Positions 8,481-19,299 of a DNA stretch of 64,000 nt are shown here, one piece after another. Within the stretch, counting starts at the first letter, position 1; each line of letters begins with the position of its first letter. A program made the position numbers and the translations under genes. The DNA is taken from the NCBI GenBank assembly GCA_949292785.1, contig CASFBK010000007.1, positions 124,001 to 188,000 of the forward strand, written 5' to 3'. The notes beneath the pieces are model-generated. The model searched no databases. It was not told the DNA's origin and saw only the letters and a list, made by a program, of their open reading frames with translations. The stretch comes from an uncultured Eubacteriales bacterium (lineage in GTDB: Bacteria > Bacillota > Clostridia > Lachnospirales > Lachnospiraceae).

Positions 8481-10127
8481 ATGGAACAGGAAAAAAAGGT
8501 ATGGGTAATCGGACATAAGAATCCGGATACAGACTCTATTTGTTCTGCGATTGCCTATGCAGAATTAAAAAACAAAATTGGAGGAAGAAAGTACGAGGCA
8601 AAACGTGCTGGACAACCAAACGAAGAGACAAAATATGTATTAGAGCATTTTAAAGTGGAGGCACCGGAATACGTTGGAGACGTGGGCGCTCAGGTAAAGG
8701 ATATTGAGATACGCGAGACACCGGGCGTCAGCTGTCAGATTTCATTAAAGACAGCATGGGAAATGATGAAAGCCCAGAACGTGGCGACACTTCCTATTGT
8801 GAGGGAAAATGGAACCTTACAGGGATTGATTATTACAGGAGATATTGCCACATCTTACATGGACGTGTATGACAGCAGAATTCTTGCAACAGCAAGAACC
8901 CAATATCGTAGCATTGTCGAGACTTTAGAGGGAGAACTGATTGTCGGAAACGAGCATGGCTATTTTGTCAAGGGAAAAGTAGTGGTAGCAGCCGGAAGCC
9001 CGGAATTGATGAAAGAATATATTGAGGATGATGATCTTGTGATTTTGGGAGATCGTCCTGAGGCACAAATGTGTGCACTTGAAATGAATGCAAGCTGTCT
9101 GGTTTTGGTTTCCGATTCCAAGGTTTCTGAGAAAATTCAGGATATGGCAGCTGAAAAGGGTTGTGTAATTATCACAACTCCGTATGATTCCTATACGGTA
9201 TCACGTCTCATCAATCAAAGTATGCCGATCAAGTATTTCATGCGTAAAGAAAATCTGGTTACGTTTGAGACAGAGGAATTTGTAGAGGATGTACAGAAGG
9301 TTATGTCGAAAGAACGTCATCGCGATTTCCCTGTGATTGATGAAGAAGGCAAATATGTAGGTATGATTTCCCGTCGTAACTTGCTGGATATGAGACGCAA
9401 GCAGTTGATTTTAGTAGACCATAATGAAAAATCTCAGGCAGTAGATGGTATTGAAGGGGCTGAAATACTAGAAATCATAGACCATCATAAGCTTGGAAAT
9501 ATTCAGACCATATCTCCGGTATTTTTCCGTAATCAGCCGGTGGGCTGTACCGGAACTATTGTATACCAGATGTATCAGGAACATGGCATTGATATCAGCA
9601 GAAAAATTGCAGGCTTACTGTGTTCTGCAATCATATCTGATACCTTGATGTTCCGTTCTCCAACTTGTACCGAAGTAGATAAAAAATCAGCAGAGGAATT
9701 GGCGGAGCGCGCAGGAATTTCAATCGAAGAGCATGCGAAAAACATGTTTAAGGCAGGAAGTAACTTTGCGTCTAAATCAGCAGAAGAAATTTTCTATCAG
9801 GATTTCAAGGCATTTAATGCAGGAGCAAAAGAGTTTGGTGTAGGTCAGTTAAGTGCTATGAGCGATGAAGAGCTTCAGGAAGTGAAGGAAAAGCTGATAC
9901 CATATATGCCGCAGGTATTAGAGGAACGCAAGCTGGATATGATATACATTATGTTAACCAATATCCTGGAAGAAAGCTCAGAATTGATTTATGTGGGGGC
10001 AGAAGCAAGAGAAATTGCAGAAACGGCATTCCATGGTCATTTTGAAGCAAGGGAAAACTCTTTGTGGCTCAAGGGTGTGGTATCTCGTAAGAAACAGGTA
10101 ATTCCTGCGTTTATGGCAACATTATAG
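8481..10127 (+). CDS. Manganese-dependent inorganic pyrophosphatase with regulatory CBS domains
   Basis: A family II pyrophosphatase of about 548 residues. The N-terminal DHH domain opens with GHKNPDTDS (metal ligands H11, D15, D17). A large insert follows, holding two CBS motifs around a DRTGG-like domain (about residues 70-300). The DHH core then resumes with IDHHKLGN, and the DHHA2 domain is C-terminal. It hydrolyses pyrophosphate to drive biosynthesis; in the CBS-containing subclass, adenine nucleotides control activity. ATG 8481 has AGAGG about 8 bp upstream; an in-frame ATG at 8442 would add 13 residues lacking family similarity. An 18-bp gap separates it from the inferred flavin reductase gene. 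Confidence 0.93.
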   Translation: MEQEKKVWVIGHKNPDTDSICSAIAYAELKNKIGGRKYEAKRAGQPNEETKYVLEHFKVEAPEYVGDVGAQVKDIEIRETPGVSCQISLKTAWEMMKAQNVATLPIVRENGTLQGLIITGDIATSYMDVYDSRILATARTQYRSIVETLEGELIVGNEHGYFVKGKVVVAAGSPELMKEYIEDDDLVILGDRPEAQMCALEMNASCLVLVSDSKVSEKIQDMAAEKGCVIITTPYDSYTVSRLINQSMPIKYFMRKENLVTFETEEFVEDVQKVMSKERHRDFPVIDEEGKYVGMISRRNLLDMRRKQLILVDHNEKSQAVDGIEGAEILEIIDHHKLGNIQTISPVFFRNQPVGCTGTIVYQMYQEHGIDISRKIAGLLCSAIISDTLMFRSPTCTEVDKKSAEELAERAGISIEEHAKNMFKAGSNFASKSAEEIFYQDFKAFNAGAKEFGVGQLSAMSDEELQEVKEKLIPYMPQVLEERKLDMIYIMLTNILEESSELIYVGAEAREIAETAFHGHFEARENSLWLKGVVSRKKQVIPAFMATL

Positions 10128-10136
10128 GAAAACAGC

Positions 10137-10709
10137 ATGGAAAGAAAAAAGAAACAGGAATGGAAACCGGGGAATATGATATACCCTGTTCCGGCGGTAA
10201 TGGTTACGGTTGCAGACCGCAAAGGAAATGATAATATTATTACAGTAGCATGGACGGGGACGGTTTGTACCAACCCGCCCATGGCATATATATCGGTAAG
10301 ACCTGAGCGGTATTCCTATCATATGATACAGGAAACCGGAGAATTTGTTATAAATCTTACCACGAGGAAACTGGCGTATGCTACGGATTTTTGTGGCGTG
10401 AAGTCAGGAAGAGACATAGATAAGTTTCGGGAACTTAAGCTTACCCGGCAGAAGAGTTCTAAGGTAACACCGCCGATGATAGGAGAAAGTCCGGTAAATA
10501 TTGAGTGTAAGGTTACGGAATGTAAGGAACTGGGGTCGCATCATATGTTCCTTGCAGAAGTAGTGGCAGTACATGTAGATGAGAGTTATTTGAATGAGAC
10601 AGGAAAGTTCCAATTAGAGAAGGCAGAGCCTATTGTATACTCCCATGGAACCTATTTTGATTTGAAGCATCAATTAGGGAATTTTGGTTATAGTATTAAG
10701 AAAAAGTGA
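10137..10709 (+). CDS. Flavin reductase-like FMN-binding protein
   Basis: A 190-residue split-barrel flavoprotein of the flavin reductase-like family. It begins with the typical VPAVMVTVADRKGNDNIITVAW, shortened here to its recognisable blocks PVPAVMVTVAD and NIITVAWTGT, followed by PPMAYISVRP and EFVINLTT. Such proteins bind FMN and reduce flavins or other small acceptors; the substrate cannot be told from sequence. It starts 9 bp after the pyrophosphatase stop and probably shares its transcript. Confidence 0.9.
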   Translation: MERKKKQEWKPGNMIYPVPAVMVTVADRKGNDNIITVAWTGTVCTNPPMAYISVRPERYSYHMIQETGEFVINLTTRKLAYATDFCGVKSGRDIDKFRELKLTRQKSSKVTPPMIGESPVNIECKVTECKELGSHHMFLAEVVAVHVDESYLNETGKFQLEKAEPIVYSHGTYFDLKHQLGNFGYSIKKK

Positions 10710-10728
10710 ATAAATTATCAGTTTATAG

Positions 10729-10757
10729 TAGACGATTCGCTGTTGAAATGATACAAT
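10729..10757 (+). promoter_or_regulatory. Promoter for the zinc-ribbon protein
   Basis: TAGACG (10729-10734), 17 bp, TACAAT (10752-10757) with a TG extension at 10749-10750. Confidence 0.5.
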
Positions 10758-10788
10758 AATACTAATAAGAGAGAAGGGAGTGGGTGAT

Positions 10789-11196
10789 TTGGAACAGGTA
10801 TCATTATTTGATAATTTAAAATTCTGCTCAATATGCCGAAGACCTCTTCCCCTTAATTACGATAAAGAGATGTGCCCGGGATGCATTGAGAATCAGTTGT
10901 TTAATGAGGTGAAGGAATATATTCGCTCAAGAGATGTTACAGAATATCAGGTAGCAGAGCACTTTCGGATTCCGCATCGAAAGGTAAAAAGGTGGATTGA
11001 AGAAGGTAGAATTGAGTATAAGGAACAGGGAGAGGGCAAGATTATGAATCTTCACTGTTCTAAGTGTGGAGCGCCAATTACTTTTGGTAATCTGTGTCAA
11101 AAGTGCTATAAGGAAAAATATAATACCAGAGCCGGATATGCACCGCTCAAAGAAGGGCAGGAAGAGGAAAAAATGCGCTTCTTTGATAAGATGTGA
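10789..11196 (+). CDS. Zinc-ribbon / helix-turn-helix protein, YvyF-like
   Basis: About 135 residues with two zinc-binding knots. The first is CSICRRPLPLNYDKEMCPGC near the N-terminus and the second is CSKCGAPITFGNLCQKC near the C-terminus. Between them is a helix-turn-helix-like segment (EYQVAEHFRIPHRKVKRWIEEGRI) that resembles DNA-binding excisionase-type HTH. This layout matches the small proteins annotated as flagellar operon protein YvyF/TIGR03826. TTG 10789 is chosen because GGAG at 10777-10780 lies 8 bp upstream; GTG 10780 would overlap that site. A DNA- or RNA-binding regulator is likely; its target is unknown. Confidence 0.8.
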   Translation: MEQVSLFDNLKFCSICRRPLPLNYDKEMCPGCIENQLFNEVKEYIRSRDVTEYQVAEHFRIPHRKVKRWIEEGRIEYKEQGEGKIMNLHCSKCGAPITFGNLCQKCYKEKYNTRAGYAPLKEGQEEEKMRFFDKM

Positions 11197-11211
11197 CGGT
11201 ATTAAGGCTAT

Positions 11212-11265
11212 AAAAAGACAACAGATGAAATTCCTTGGAAGAGGAATTTTGTCTGTTGTCTTTTT
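11212..11265. terminator. Bidirectional terminator between convergent genes
   Basis: AAAAAGACAACAGA (11212-11225) pairs with TCTGTTGTCTTTTT (11252-11265). An inner AAATTCC/GGAATTT stem and A/T runs on both sides allow it to serve the zinc-ribbon gene and the minus-strand DUF4364 gene. Confidence 0.85.
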
Positions 11266-11302
11266 GGTTATTCCCGCGAATTTGGAATGAGATATGGCGG
11301 GT

Positions 11303-11818
11303 TTATTGTAACAGAAGGTCCATCAGATAGCCGTAGACCTCTTCATCCTGTTTTTGCCAGTTAGCACAGATTGCTTCTGCCTGTTCCCGGGACTTGACGG
11401 TAATCGTTAAGTCTAAAAGAGAACGTTCCTTTTCACGTATTTGACAGCGTACGGCAAATTCCTGACCGGTGGTTTTGTAATAGTCGGCAATGACGGAGAT
11501 TTCCTGTTTTAGTTCCATTTTATTTTCTGCAAAATAGGAAAGAACATCCTCTTTGATGCCGGGAGAAATTTTATCCGGAAAGTAGGAAAGTGTTTCGCGG
11601 CCGGCAGGAGTGATATAGTAGTGGGTGTTGTTGTGGGTAGATTCGGTACGAATCAGTTCGGCACTAATTAACTCACTGATTGCCTGCTGTATCGTAAAGT
11701 AAGTAGTATATTCTTTTTCCAGTACAAAGTTAGAAATCTGGGTGTTAGTCAGTGGAAAGTCCACATGGTCCAACATATATAAAACAATTAATTTATATTG
11801 TGTTAAGGCTTCTGCCAT
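11303..11818 (-). CDS. DUF4364 family winged-helix protein
   Basis: A 171-residue protein. The first 80 residues form a winged helix-turn-helix (KLIVLYMLDHVDFPLTNTQI, then YTTYFTIQQAISELISAELI), followed by a domain of alternating strands and helices. It matches the DUF4364 family common in Clostridia, thought to be transcriptional regulators although no target is established. The gene is the last of three minus-strand genes, 59 bp after the radical SAM gene. Confidence 0.85.
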   Translation of the reverse strand: MAEALTQYKLIVLYMLDHVDFPLTNTQISNFVLEKEYTTYFTIQQAISELISAELIRTESTHNNTHYYITPAGRETLSYFPDKISPGIKEDVLSYFAENKMELKQEISVIADYYKTTGQEFAVRCQIREKERSLLDLTITVKSREQAEAICANWQKQDEEVYGYLMDLLLQ

Positions 11819-11877
11819 ATTGCATTTCTCCTGTCTTAAAATTATCCCATAAATTCAAAAAATGATTCTGTATTAGA

Positions 11878-12801
11878 TTAGCCCTTATAATGTTTTCCCT
11901 GCCAGATGTCCTGAGCCTTAAGCTCTCTGTGAATCTGGTTTAAGACGCTGCGCTTAGCGCTGCTCCATAAAGGACCGATTAAAAGGTCTTTGGGACCATC
12001 TCCGGTAAGCCGGTGGATGGTAATCTCCGGTGGAAGAATTGCCAGACAGTTTACAATCAGTTGGCAATATTCCTCCTGGGTAAATAAATGAAAGGGTTGT
12101 TCCTTGTATAAAGTACCCAAATCCGTGTCAGATAATACGTGAAGCAGCTGCAGCTTGATTCCAAATACATGTAAAGCGCCTACATGGGAAACGGTCTCTA
12201 ACATCTGCGTCCTGGTTTCACCGGGCAGACCGAGAATTACATGGACAATAACCGGAATGGAAAGAGCAGATAAACGATTGACCGCTTCGTGGAAACATTC
12301 TAATGTAAAACCGCTTCGGATAAAGTGGCTGGTTTCGGAATGAATGGTCTGAAGACCAAGCTCAATCCATACAGGTTTTATCTGGTTAAGTTCACGCAAA
12401 AGGTCCAGCACTTCATCGGAAAGGCAGTCCGGGCGCGTGGCAATAGACAAAATTACCACATCCTGGTCCAGGATTGCCTCCATAAAAATAGCCCTTAGAT
12501 AATCTACGGGGGCATAGGTATTAGTATATGCCTGAAAGTAGGCAATAAATTTGTTGCAGTTACGTTTCGCCCGTATCTGAGCCTTGGCGTCGCTTAACTG
12601 CTTTGGAATGGATTCCCGTGCATTTTGAGCAAAATCTCCACTTCCGGCAGCACTGCAGAAAATACAGCCTCTGGTATCCAGCGTTCCGTCACGGTTGGGG
12701 CAGGTCATACCGCCATTTAAGGAAAGACGGTAGACCTTTTCACCAAACGTATTTTTCAAATAATAATCTACGGAGTAATACCGTTTCTCACCCCAGAACA
12801 T
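11878..12801 (-). CDS. TIGR01212 family radical SAM protein (YtqA/YhcC-like)
   Basis: A 307-residue radical SAM enzyme. The cluster-binding cysteines are in SLNGGMTCPNRDGTLDTRGC (region about 26-45) with CIFC following, the expanded CX(n)C spacing typical of TIGR01212/YhcC. HVILGLPGETRTQMLETV is the family's SAM-domain motif. The reaction is unproven; the family has been linked to tRNA or central metabolism. The start is 1 bp after the malic enzyme stop. No strong ribosome site is seen, so translation probably depends on coupling. Confidence 0.9.
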   Translation of the reverse strand: MFWGEKRYYSVDYYLKNTFGEKVYRLSLNGGMTCPNRDGTLDTRGCIFCSAAGSGDFAQNARESIPKQLSDAKAQIRAKRNCNKFIAYFQAYTNTYAPVDYLRAIFMEAILDQDVVILSIATRPDCLSDEVLDLLRELNQIKPVWIELGLQTIHSETSHFIRSGFTLECFHEAVNRLSALSIPVIVHVILGLPGETRTQMLETVSHVGALHVFGIKLQLLHVLSDTDLGTLYKEQPFHLFTQEEYCQLIVNCLAILPPEITIHRLTGDGPKDLLIGPLWSSAKRSVLNQIHRELKAQDIWQGKHYKG

Positions 12802-12802
12802 A

Positions 12803-13957
12803 TTACTTTTTAATGTGGGATTTTACTGCCTGGCTTACCACCTGTGCCACACGTGGGTCAAAAGCCTCCGGCATAATAAAATCTTCATTTAATTCTTCGT
12901 CAGATACAAGACCTGCAAGGGCGTTAGCGGCAGCTAACTTCATTTCCTCTGTAATCTGAGTAGCACGTCCTTCTAAGGCACCCTTAAAGATACCTGGGAA
13001 AGCGACAACATTATTAATCTGGTTCGGGAAATCGCTTCTTCCGGTTCCGACCACTCTTGCACCGGCAGCCTTTGCAACATCCGGCATGATTTCCGGAACC
13101 GGATTTGCCATAGCAAAGAGAATGGCATCCTTATTCATGGAAGATACCATTTCAGGAGATACCATGTTAGGCGCGGAAACACCAACAAAAATATCAGCGC
13201 CCTTTAACGCATCTGCAAGGGTTCCGGTCTTATTTTCAAGGTTTGTTACCTCTGTCATTTTCTGTTGCATCCAATTCAAATCAGGATAATCCTTGTGGAT
13301 GATACCTAAACGGTCACACATGGTAACGTGTTGAAATCCGTAAGTGAGAAGCAGCTTGGTAATGGCTACTCCGGCAGAGCCGGCACCATTTACTACAACT
13401 TTGCAATCTTCCTTACTCTTTCCGGTTACTCTTAATGCATTGATGATTCCGGCAAGTACCACGATAGCAGTACCATGCTGGTCATCATGGAATACCGGAA
13501 TAGACAGCTTTTCTTTCAGTCGTTCTTCTATTTCAAAACAGCGCGGTGCAGAAATGTCTTCCAGATTAATGCCGCCAAAGCCCGGTGCAAGGTAAGTGAC
13601 CGCTTTGATGATTTCTTCGGTATCCTGGGTGTCCAGACAGATTGGTACAGCGTTTACTCCACCGAATTCCTTAAAAAGGACGCATTTTCCTTCCATAACC
13701 GGCATTGCGGCGTAAGGCCCGATGTTGCCAAGACCAAGCACAGCGCTTCCGTCAGAAACGACAGCAACGGTATTTGCTTTCATGGTATAGACATAGGCAT
13801 CCTCCGGATTTTCTGCAATCAGCTTACAGGGTTCTGCTACACCAGGGGTGTAGGCAATGGATAAGTCTTCCCGGGATTTTACCGGTGCCTTGGAAACAGT
13901 CTCTAATTTACCATTCCATTCTTTATGTAAAAATACAGCTTTTTCATTGGTCGTCAT
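12803..13957 (-). CDS. NAD(P)-dependent malic enzyme
   Basis: A short-form bacterial malic enzyme of about 384 residues. Visible motifs are YTPGVAEPC, TVAVVSDGSAVLGLGNIGP, NLEDISAPRCFEIE (metal-binding acidic residues), FHDDQHGTA and the nucleotide loop VVNGAGSAGVAI. It oxidatively decarboxylates malate to pyruvate with NAD(P)H. The cofactor cannot be fixed with confidence. ATG at 13957 is preferred: AGGAG lies 9 bp upstream, whereas the in-frame ATG at 13963 would be only 3 bp away. It leads a three-gene minus-strand operon. Confidence 0.95.
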   Translation of the reverse strand: MTTNEKAVFLHKEWNGKLETVSKAPVKSREDLSIAYTPGVAEPCKLIAENPEDAYVYTMKANTVAVVSDGSAVLGLGNIGPYAAMPVMEGKCVLFKEFGGVNAVPICLDTQDTEEIIKAVTYLAPGFGGINLEDISAPRCFEIEERLKEKLSIPVFHDDQHGTAIVVLAGIINALRVTGKSKEDCKVVVNGAGSAGVAITKLLLTYGFQHVTMCDRLGIIHKDYPDLNWMQQKMTEVTNLENKTGTLADALKGADIFVGVSAPNMVSPEMVSSMNKDAILFAMANPVPEIMPDVAKAAGARVVGTGRSDFPNQINNVVAFPGIFKGALEGRATQITEEMKLAAANALAGLVSDEELNEDFIMPEAFDPRVAQVVSQAVKSHIKK

Positions 13958-14008
13958 ATGCATTCGCTCCTTTATTTCTATAAATTAATATGTAGTCAAA
14001 CTTTAATA

Positions 14009-14037
14009 AGCATACCATGAAAAAAAAAACAAATCAA
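14009..14037 (-). promoter_or_regulatory. Promoter for the malic enzyme operon
   Basis: Read on the minus strand, TTGATT (14037-14032), 17 bp and TATGCT (14014-14009) with a TG extension. Confidence 0.45.
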
Positions 14038-14070
14038 GAAAAAGGACTTCCTATTTGGAAAAAGATAGTG

Positions 14071-14076
14071 TATAAT
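14071..14076 (+). promoter_or_regulatory. Candidate -10 for rho
   Basis: A perfect TATAAT 79 bp before the rho ATG; the -35 position (14048-14053, TTCCTA) is weak. Confidence 0.35.
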
Positions 14077-14154
14077 ACCACTTGTCTAAAGAATGGTTAA
14101 ATCGGTGTCACATCTGACGAAATTTTCCGTAATAACAGCCAAAGGAGATTAGGT

Positions 14155-15615
<1,461 letters not shown>

Positions 15616-15634
15616 GGTAATTTTGAAAAAAAAC

Positions 15635-15663
15635 TTGCATATCGTAAAAATATGTGATACACT
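15635..15663 (+). promoter_or_regulatory. Promoter for rpmE
   Basis: TTGCAT (15635-15640), 17 bp, TACACT (15658-15663) with a TG extension at 15655-15656; ribosomal genes commonly have their own promoter. Confidence 0.65.
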
Positions 15664-15746
15664 AATAAAGCTGTTGTATAGATGACAGTATAAATATGAA
15701 AAAATCGATTAACGAGATTTAAAATATAGTATGAAGAGGTGAAATC

Positions 15747-15953
15747 ATGAGAGAAGGAATCCATCCAGATTATTATCAGGCAACTGTAACATGTAACTGT
15801 GGAAATACTTTTGTTACAGGTTCAACAAAAGAGGATATCCACGTTGAAATCTGTTCCAAATGCCATCCGTTCTACACCGGACAGCAGAAAGCTGCTCAGG
15901 CTCGTGGACGTATTGATAAGTTTAACAAGAAGTATGGCATGAACAATCAGTAA
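15747..15953 (+). CDS. rpmE: 50S ribosomal protein L31
   Basis: A 68-residue L31 of the zinc-binding (C+) type. The zinc ligands are C16 and C18 in TCNCGN and C36 and C39 in CSKC. It joins the 50S and 30S subunits near the central protuberance. A GAGGTGA site precedes the ATG, and it has its own promoter and terminator. The location after rho is common in Firmicutes. Confidence 0.97.
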   Translation: MREGIHPDYYQATVTCNCGNTFVTGSTKEDIHVEICSKCHPFYTGQQKAAQARGRIDKFNKKYGMNNQ

Positions 15954-15963
15954 TGAACCACAC

Positions 15964-16003
15964 AAAAAGAGGATGTCTTTCTATTTGGACATCCTCTATT
16001 TTT
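15964..16003 (+). terminator. Rho-independent terminator after rpmE
   Basis: AGAGGATGTC (15968-15977) pairs with GACATCCTCT (15988-15997), then a T-rich tail. Confidence 0.85.
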
Positions 16004-16007
16004 TAAT

Positions 16008-16130
16008 AGGTTCGGGTGTAAAAAGCACCTTTGGCGTTATCCGAACACAGCCTATTGTTATTGTAAGCGAGCTTACATAGCAATAGGCTATGCCCGGATG
16101 GTGCAAAGCACCTTTTTTACATTCGAACTT
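16008..16130. repeat. Long imperfect inverted repeat (MITE-like or structured leader)
   Basis: The two halves of this 123-bp block are roughly three-quarters complementary end to end. The tips are AGGTTCGGGTGTAAAAA and TTTTTTACATTCGAACTT. Internal arms CAGCCTATTG and CAATAGGCT pair, and the centre is a perfect TGTAAGC-GA-GCTTACA hairpin (16062-16077). It fills the gap between rpmE and the DUF1385 gene. It could be a small non-autonomous mobile element or a long hairpin in the leader of the next gene. Confidence 0.7.
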
Positions 16131-16150
16131 GGGTAAGGAGTTGTTACAAT

Positions 16151-17059
16151 ATGGCATATTCTGGAATCGGCGGACAGGCTGTCATGGAAGGCGTCATGAT
16201 GAAGAATCAGGACACCTATGCAGTAGCCGTGCGTAAGGCAGACCATGAAATTGTCGTTGAAAAAAAAGAATATAAAGGAATCTGCCCGAATAAGACCATA
16301 AAGAACATACCATTTCTTCGTGGCATTATCAATTTTATTGATTCACTGGTATTGGGAATGTCTACACTGACCTTTTCGGCGTCTTTTTTTGAAGAGGAAG
16401 AAGAGAAGAAACCGAAGTCAGAGAAGAAAGAAAAGGCAGAAATGGGAATTACGGTTGCAATTTCTATCGTATTAGCGGTAGTTGTTTTTATGATGCTTCC
16501 TTTTTATGTTTCTTTATTTTTTCAAAAATATATAGAGTCGAAAACATTGATTATTGTGATTGAAAGTATACTTCGAATAGCCATTTTCATCGGATATATT
16601 TTGTTGATATCCAGAATGGAGGAAATCCATCGGGTGTTTATGTATCATGGAGCAGAGCATAAATGCATTAATTGTATTGAACATGGAATGGAACTGAATG
16701 TAGAAAATGTGAAGAAAAGTTCTAAGGAGCATAAGCGGTGTGGAACTAGTTTTCTGTTTTTTATATTAATTGTTACGATTATACTTACCTTATTTATACG
16801 CGTGGATTCACGGGTACTTAGAATGGTGTTAAGGCTTGCCATTATTCCGGTGGTTGCAGGTGTTTCTTATGAAATACTGCGTCTGGCAGGGAGAAGTGAG
16901 AATATCATTATCAATCTGTTAAGTAAGCCCGGACTTTGGCTGCAGAGACTGACAACAGCAGAACCGGATGAAGAAATGATAGAGGTTGGAATTGCTTCGG
17001 TAGAGGCAGTGTTTGATTGGCGGGAATATATTAAGACACTGAAGGAAGAAGAGAGATAG
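16151..17059 (+). CDS. DUF1385 (YqhQ-like) membrane protein
   Basis: A 302-residue protein that begins with the family signature GIGGQAVMEGVMMKN and holds HGAEHKCINCIEHG, a His/Cys-rich motif suggestive of metal binding. Three or four hydrophobic segments lie between about residues 97 and 240. Family members sit next to prmC and prfA across Firmicutes, but no function is proven. The ribosome site AAGGAG is directly after the long inverted repeat at 16008-16130. Confidence 0.92.
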   Translation: MAYSGIGGQAVMEGVMMKNQDTYAVAVRKADHEIVVEKKEYKGICPNKTIKNIPFLRGIINFIDSLVLGMSTLTFSASFFEEEEEKKPKSEKKEKAEMGITVAISIVLAVVVFMMLPFYVSLFFQKYIESKTLIIVIESILRIAIFIGYILLISRMEEIHRVFMYHGAEHKCINCIEHGMELNVENVKKSSKEHKRCGTSFLFFILIVTIILTLFIRVDSRVLRMVLRLAIIPVVAGVSYEILRLAGRSENIIINLLSKPGLWLQRLTTAEPDEEMIEVGIASVEAVFDWREYIKTLKEEER

Positions 17060-17125
17060 CTGTTCTCGAAAAGTACACCAATCGCGGTGGAGTATCTCCG
17101 ACGGGATAAAATCAGGAGGATAGTT

Positions 17126-17965
17126 ATGACATTAGAAGAGGCATTAAACAAAGGAAAAGAAATCTTAGAGACGGCAGAAATTGCAGACTTTGAATTAGAT
17201 GCGTGGTATCTTATGGAGTATGTCTGCAAAATGGATAAAAGTCAATATTACCTGAAAAGCAGGGAAGAAATGGAGCCGGAAAAACTGCAGGAATATGAGG
17301 TGCTGCTTAGAAAGCGTGCGGAGCATGTTCCGTTACAGTATATTACCGGAAGTCAGGAATTCATGGGTTTGGAATTTAAGGTGAATTCTCACGTGTTGAT
17401 TCCAAGACAGGATACAGAGACTCTGGTAGAAGAGGCGCTTAAGGTGTTAGAGCCGGGAATGAGCGTGTTGGATCTGTGTACCGGTTCCGGCTGTGTTATT
17501 GTTAGTTTGTTAAAGCATCAAGAAGGGCTGATTGGGACTGCCAGTGATATATCGAAGCAGGCAATTCTGGTAGCAAAGGAAAATGCAAAGCAAAATCAGG
17601 TAGAAGTGGAATTTGTCAGCAGTGACCTTTTTAAAAGTATTACCGGTACTTTTGATATGATAATTTCCAATCCACCTTATATTCCAACTGATGTGATTAA
17701 TGGGTTGATGCCGGAGGTAAAGAATTTTGAACCCATGACGGCATTAGATGGAAAAGAGGACGGACTTTATTTTTACTGGGAAATTATCAGGGAGGCAGGA
17801 AAATTCCTGAATTCTAATGGATATTTGTATTTTGAAATCGGTCATGACCAGGGAGGCAGAGTGGCGGCTATTATGGAAGATAGCGGATACCGGAATGTAA
17901 GAGTAGTAAAGGATCTTGCAGGAAATGACCGTGTAGTCATGGGAAATCTGCCAGCGGTACAGTAG
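17126..17965 (+). CDS. prmC: Peptide chain release factor glutamine methyltransferase PrmC
   Basis: A 279-residue enzyme. It has an N-terminal helical domain that recognises release factors and a SAM-binding Rossmann domain with [16 protein letters not shown]. The substrate motif NPPY is near residue 182. It methylates the GGQ glutamine of RF1/RF2, and its substrate gene prfA follows 14 bp later. The ATG at 17126 is supported by AGGAGG at 17114-17119; the ATG at 17087 has no site. Confidence 0.95.
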   Translation: MTLEEALNKGKEILETAEIADFELDAWYLMEYVCKMDKSQYYLKSREEMEPEKLQEYEVLLRKRAEHVPLQYITGSQEFMGLEFKVNSHVLIPRQDTETLVEEALKVLEPGMSVLDLCTGSGCVIVSLLKHQEGLIGTASDISKQAILVAKENAKQNQVEVEFVSSDLFKSITGTFDMIISNPPYIPTDVINGLMPEVKNFEPMTALDGKEDGLYFYWEIIREAGKFLNSNGYLYFEIGHDQGGRVAAIMEDSGYRNVRVVKDLAGNDRVVMGNLPAVQ

Positions 17966-17979
17966 AAAGGAAGAAAGAT

Positions 17980-19053
17980 ATGTTTGATAAGTTAGAGGAT
18001 ATTCTGATTCGTTATGAGGAAATTATGAATCAGTTAAGTGAACCGGATGTGGCAAATGATGCTAACCGTTTCCGTAAATTAATGAAGGAACAAAGCGACC
18101 TTGCTCCTATCGTGGAAGCATATAAGGAATATAAGCAGGCAAAGCAGAACATTGAAGATTCTCTTGCAATGTTAGACGAGGAAAGCGATGAAGAACTGCG
18201 TGAGCTTGCTAAGGAAGAACTGAATGAATCCAAGGAAAAGGTGGAAGAGCTGGAAAACAAGTTAAAGGTTTTACTTTTACCGAAGGACCCGAATGATGAT
18301 AAGAACGTTATTGTGGAAATTCGTGCAGGAGCCGGCGGAGATGAAGCGGCACTGTTTGCGGCTGAAATTTATCGTATGTATGTACATTACGCAGAGGGGC
18401 GCAACTGGAAGGTAGAGACCATGGAATGTGAAGAAATCGGTATCGGTGGTATGAAGAATGTTACCTTTATGATTACTGGGCAGGGCGCATATTCCGTGAT
18501 GAAATATGAATCCGGTGTGCACCGTGTACAGCGTGTGCCGGAAACAGAGTCCGGTGGACGTATTCATACCTCTACGATTACGGTTGCAGTAATGCCGGAG
18601 GCAGAGGAAGTGGATATCCAGATTGATGAAAAGGATATTCGTATCGACGTTATGCGTGCATCCGGAAACGGTGGACAGTGTGTCAATACGACGGACTCCG
18701 CAGTTCGTCTGACCCATTATCCGACTGGTATCGTTATCTATAGTCAGACAGAAAAGTCTCAGCTTCAGAATAAGGATAAGGCATTTGCGTTATTGCGTGC
18801 GAAGCTATATGATATGGAATGCCAGAAAGCGAAGGATGCAGAAGCAGAGGCGAGAAGAAGCCAGATTGGTACAGGAGACCGTTCAGAGAAAATCAGAACC
18901 TATAATTTCCCACAGGGACGCGTGACAGACCATAGAATTAACCTTACGCTGTATAAGCTGGATAAGATTATGAATGGGGATATTCAGGAGATTTTAGATG
19001 CTCTGATTGCAGCCGACCAGGCGGCGAAGTTGGCGAATATGCAGGAGAATTAG
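17980..19053 (+). CDS. prfA: Peptide chain release factor 1
   Basis: RF1 of the typical length, 357 residues. The catalytic GGQ is near 231-233 within [19 protein letters not shown]; a cysteine replaces the commoner histidine after GGQ, which is frequent in Clostridia. An RF1-type codon-recognition region is present ([20 protein letters not shown]). It releases peptides at UAA and UAG. It is the substrate of the PrmC encoded upstream. Confidence 0.97.
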   Translation: MFDKLEDILIRYEEIMNQLSEPDVANDANRFRKLMKEQSDLAPIVEAYKEYKQAKQNIEDSLAMLDEESDEELRELAKEELNESKEKVEELENKLKVLLLPKDPNDDKNVIVEIRAGAGGDEAALFAAEIYRMYVHYAEGRNWKVETMECEEIGIGGMKNVTFMITGQGAYSVMKYESGVHRVQRVPETESGGRIHTSTITVAVMPEAEEVDIQIDEKDIRIDVMRASGNGGQCVNTTDSAVRLTHYPTGIVIYSQTEKSQLQNKDKAFALLRAKLYDMECQKAKDAEAEARRSQIGTGDRSEKIRTYNFPQGRVTDHRINLTLYKLDKIMNGDIQEILDALIAADQAAKLANMQEN

Positions 19054-19115
19054 GGAAAGATAGTGTGACTTTTAAGTCAGGCTAAGAAATTGAGTCGTTG
19101 AGATGTAAAAAGAAG

Positions 19116-19154
19116 TGCTCTATATTGGCTTTAAATAGCTGATATAGGGCATTT
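19116..19154 (+). terminator. Probable terminator after prfA
   Basis: TGCTCTATAT (19116-19125) pairs with ATATAGGGCA (19142-19151), followed by four T. The loop contains TTTAAATAG, as in the terminator at 20018. Confidence 0.5.
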
Positions 19155-19299
19155 TGCGATAAGTTAAATGGAAAAATATTTGCTCAGCCTTACCATTAAC
19201 GGGGGAATTGATGTATCAATAAGGCTTAATGTATAAAAGCTCTGAATTTTCGGCATGCTAAGATAAGAATTTATAAGATACAAAAATCAAGGAGGCGTT

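Noticed and set aside
16008-16130. CRISPR-like or tRNA gene
   Set aside because: It is a single inverted repeat without spacers, and it has no tRNA cloverleaf landmarks (no T-loop GTTCGANTC with paired acceptor ends).
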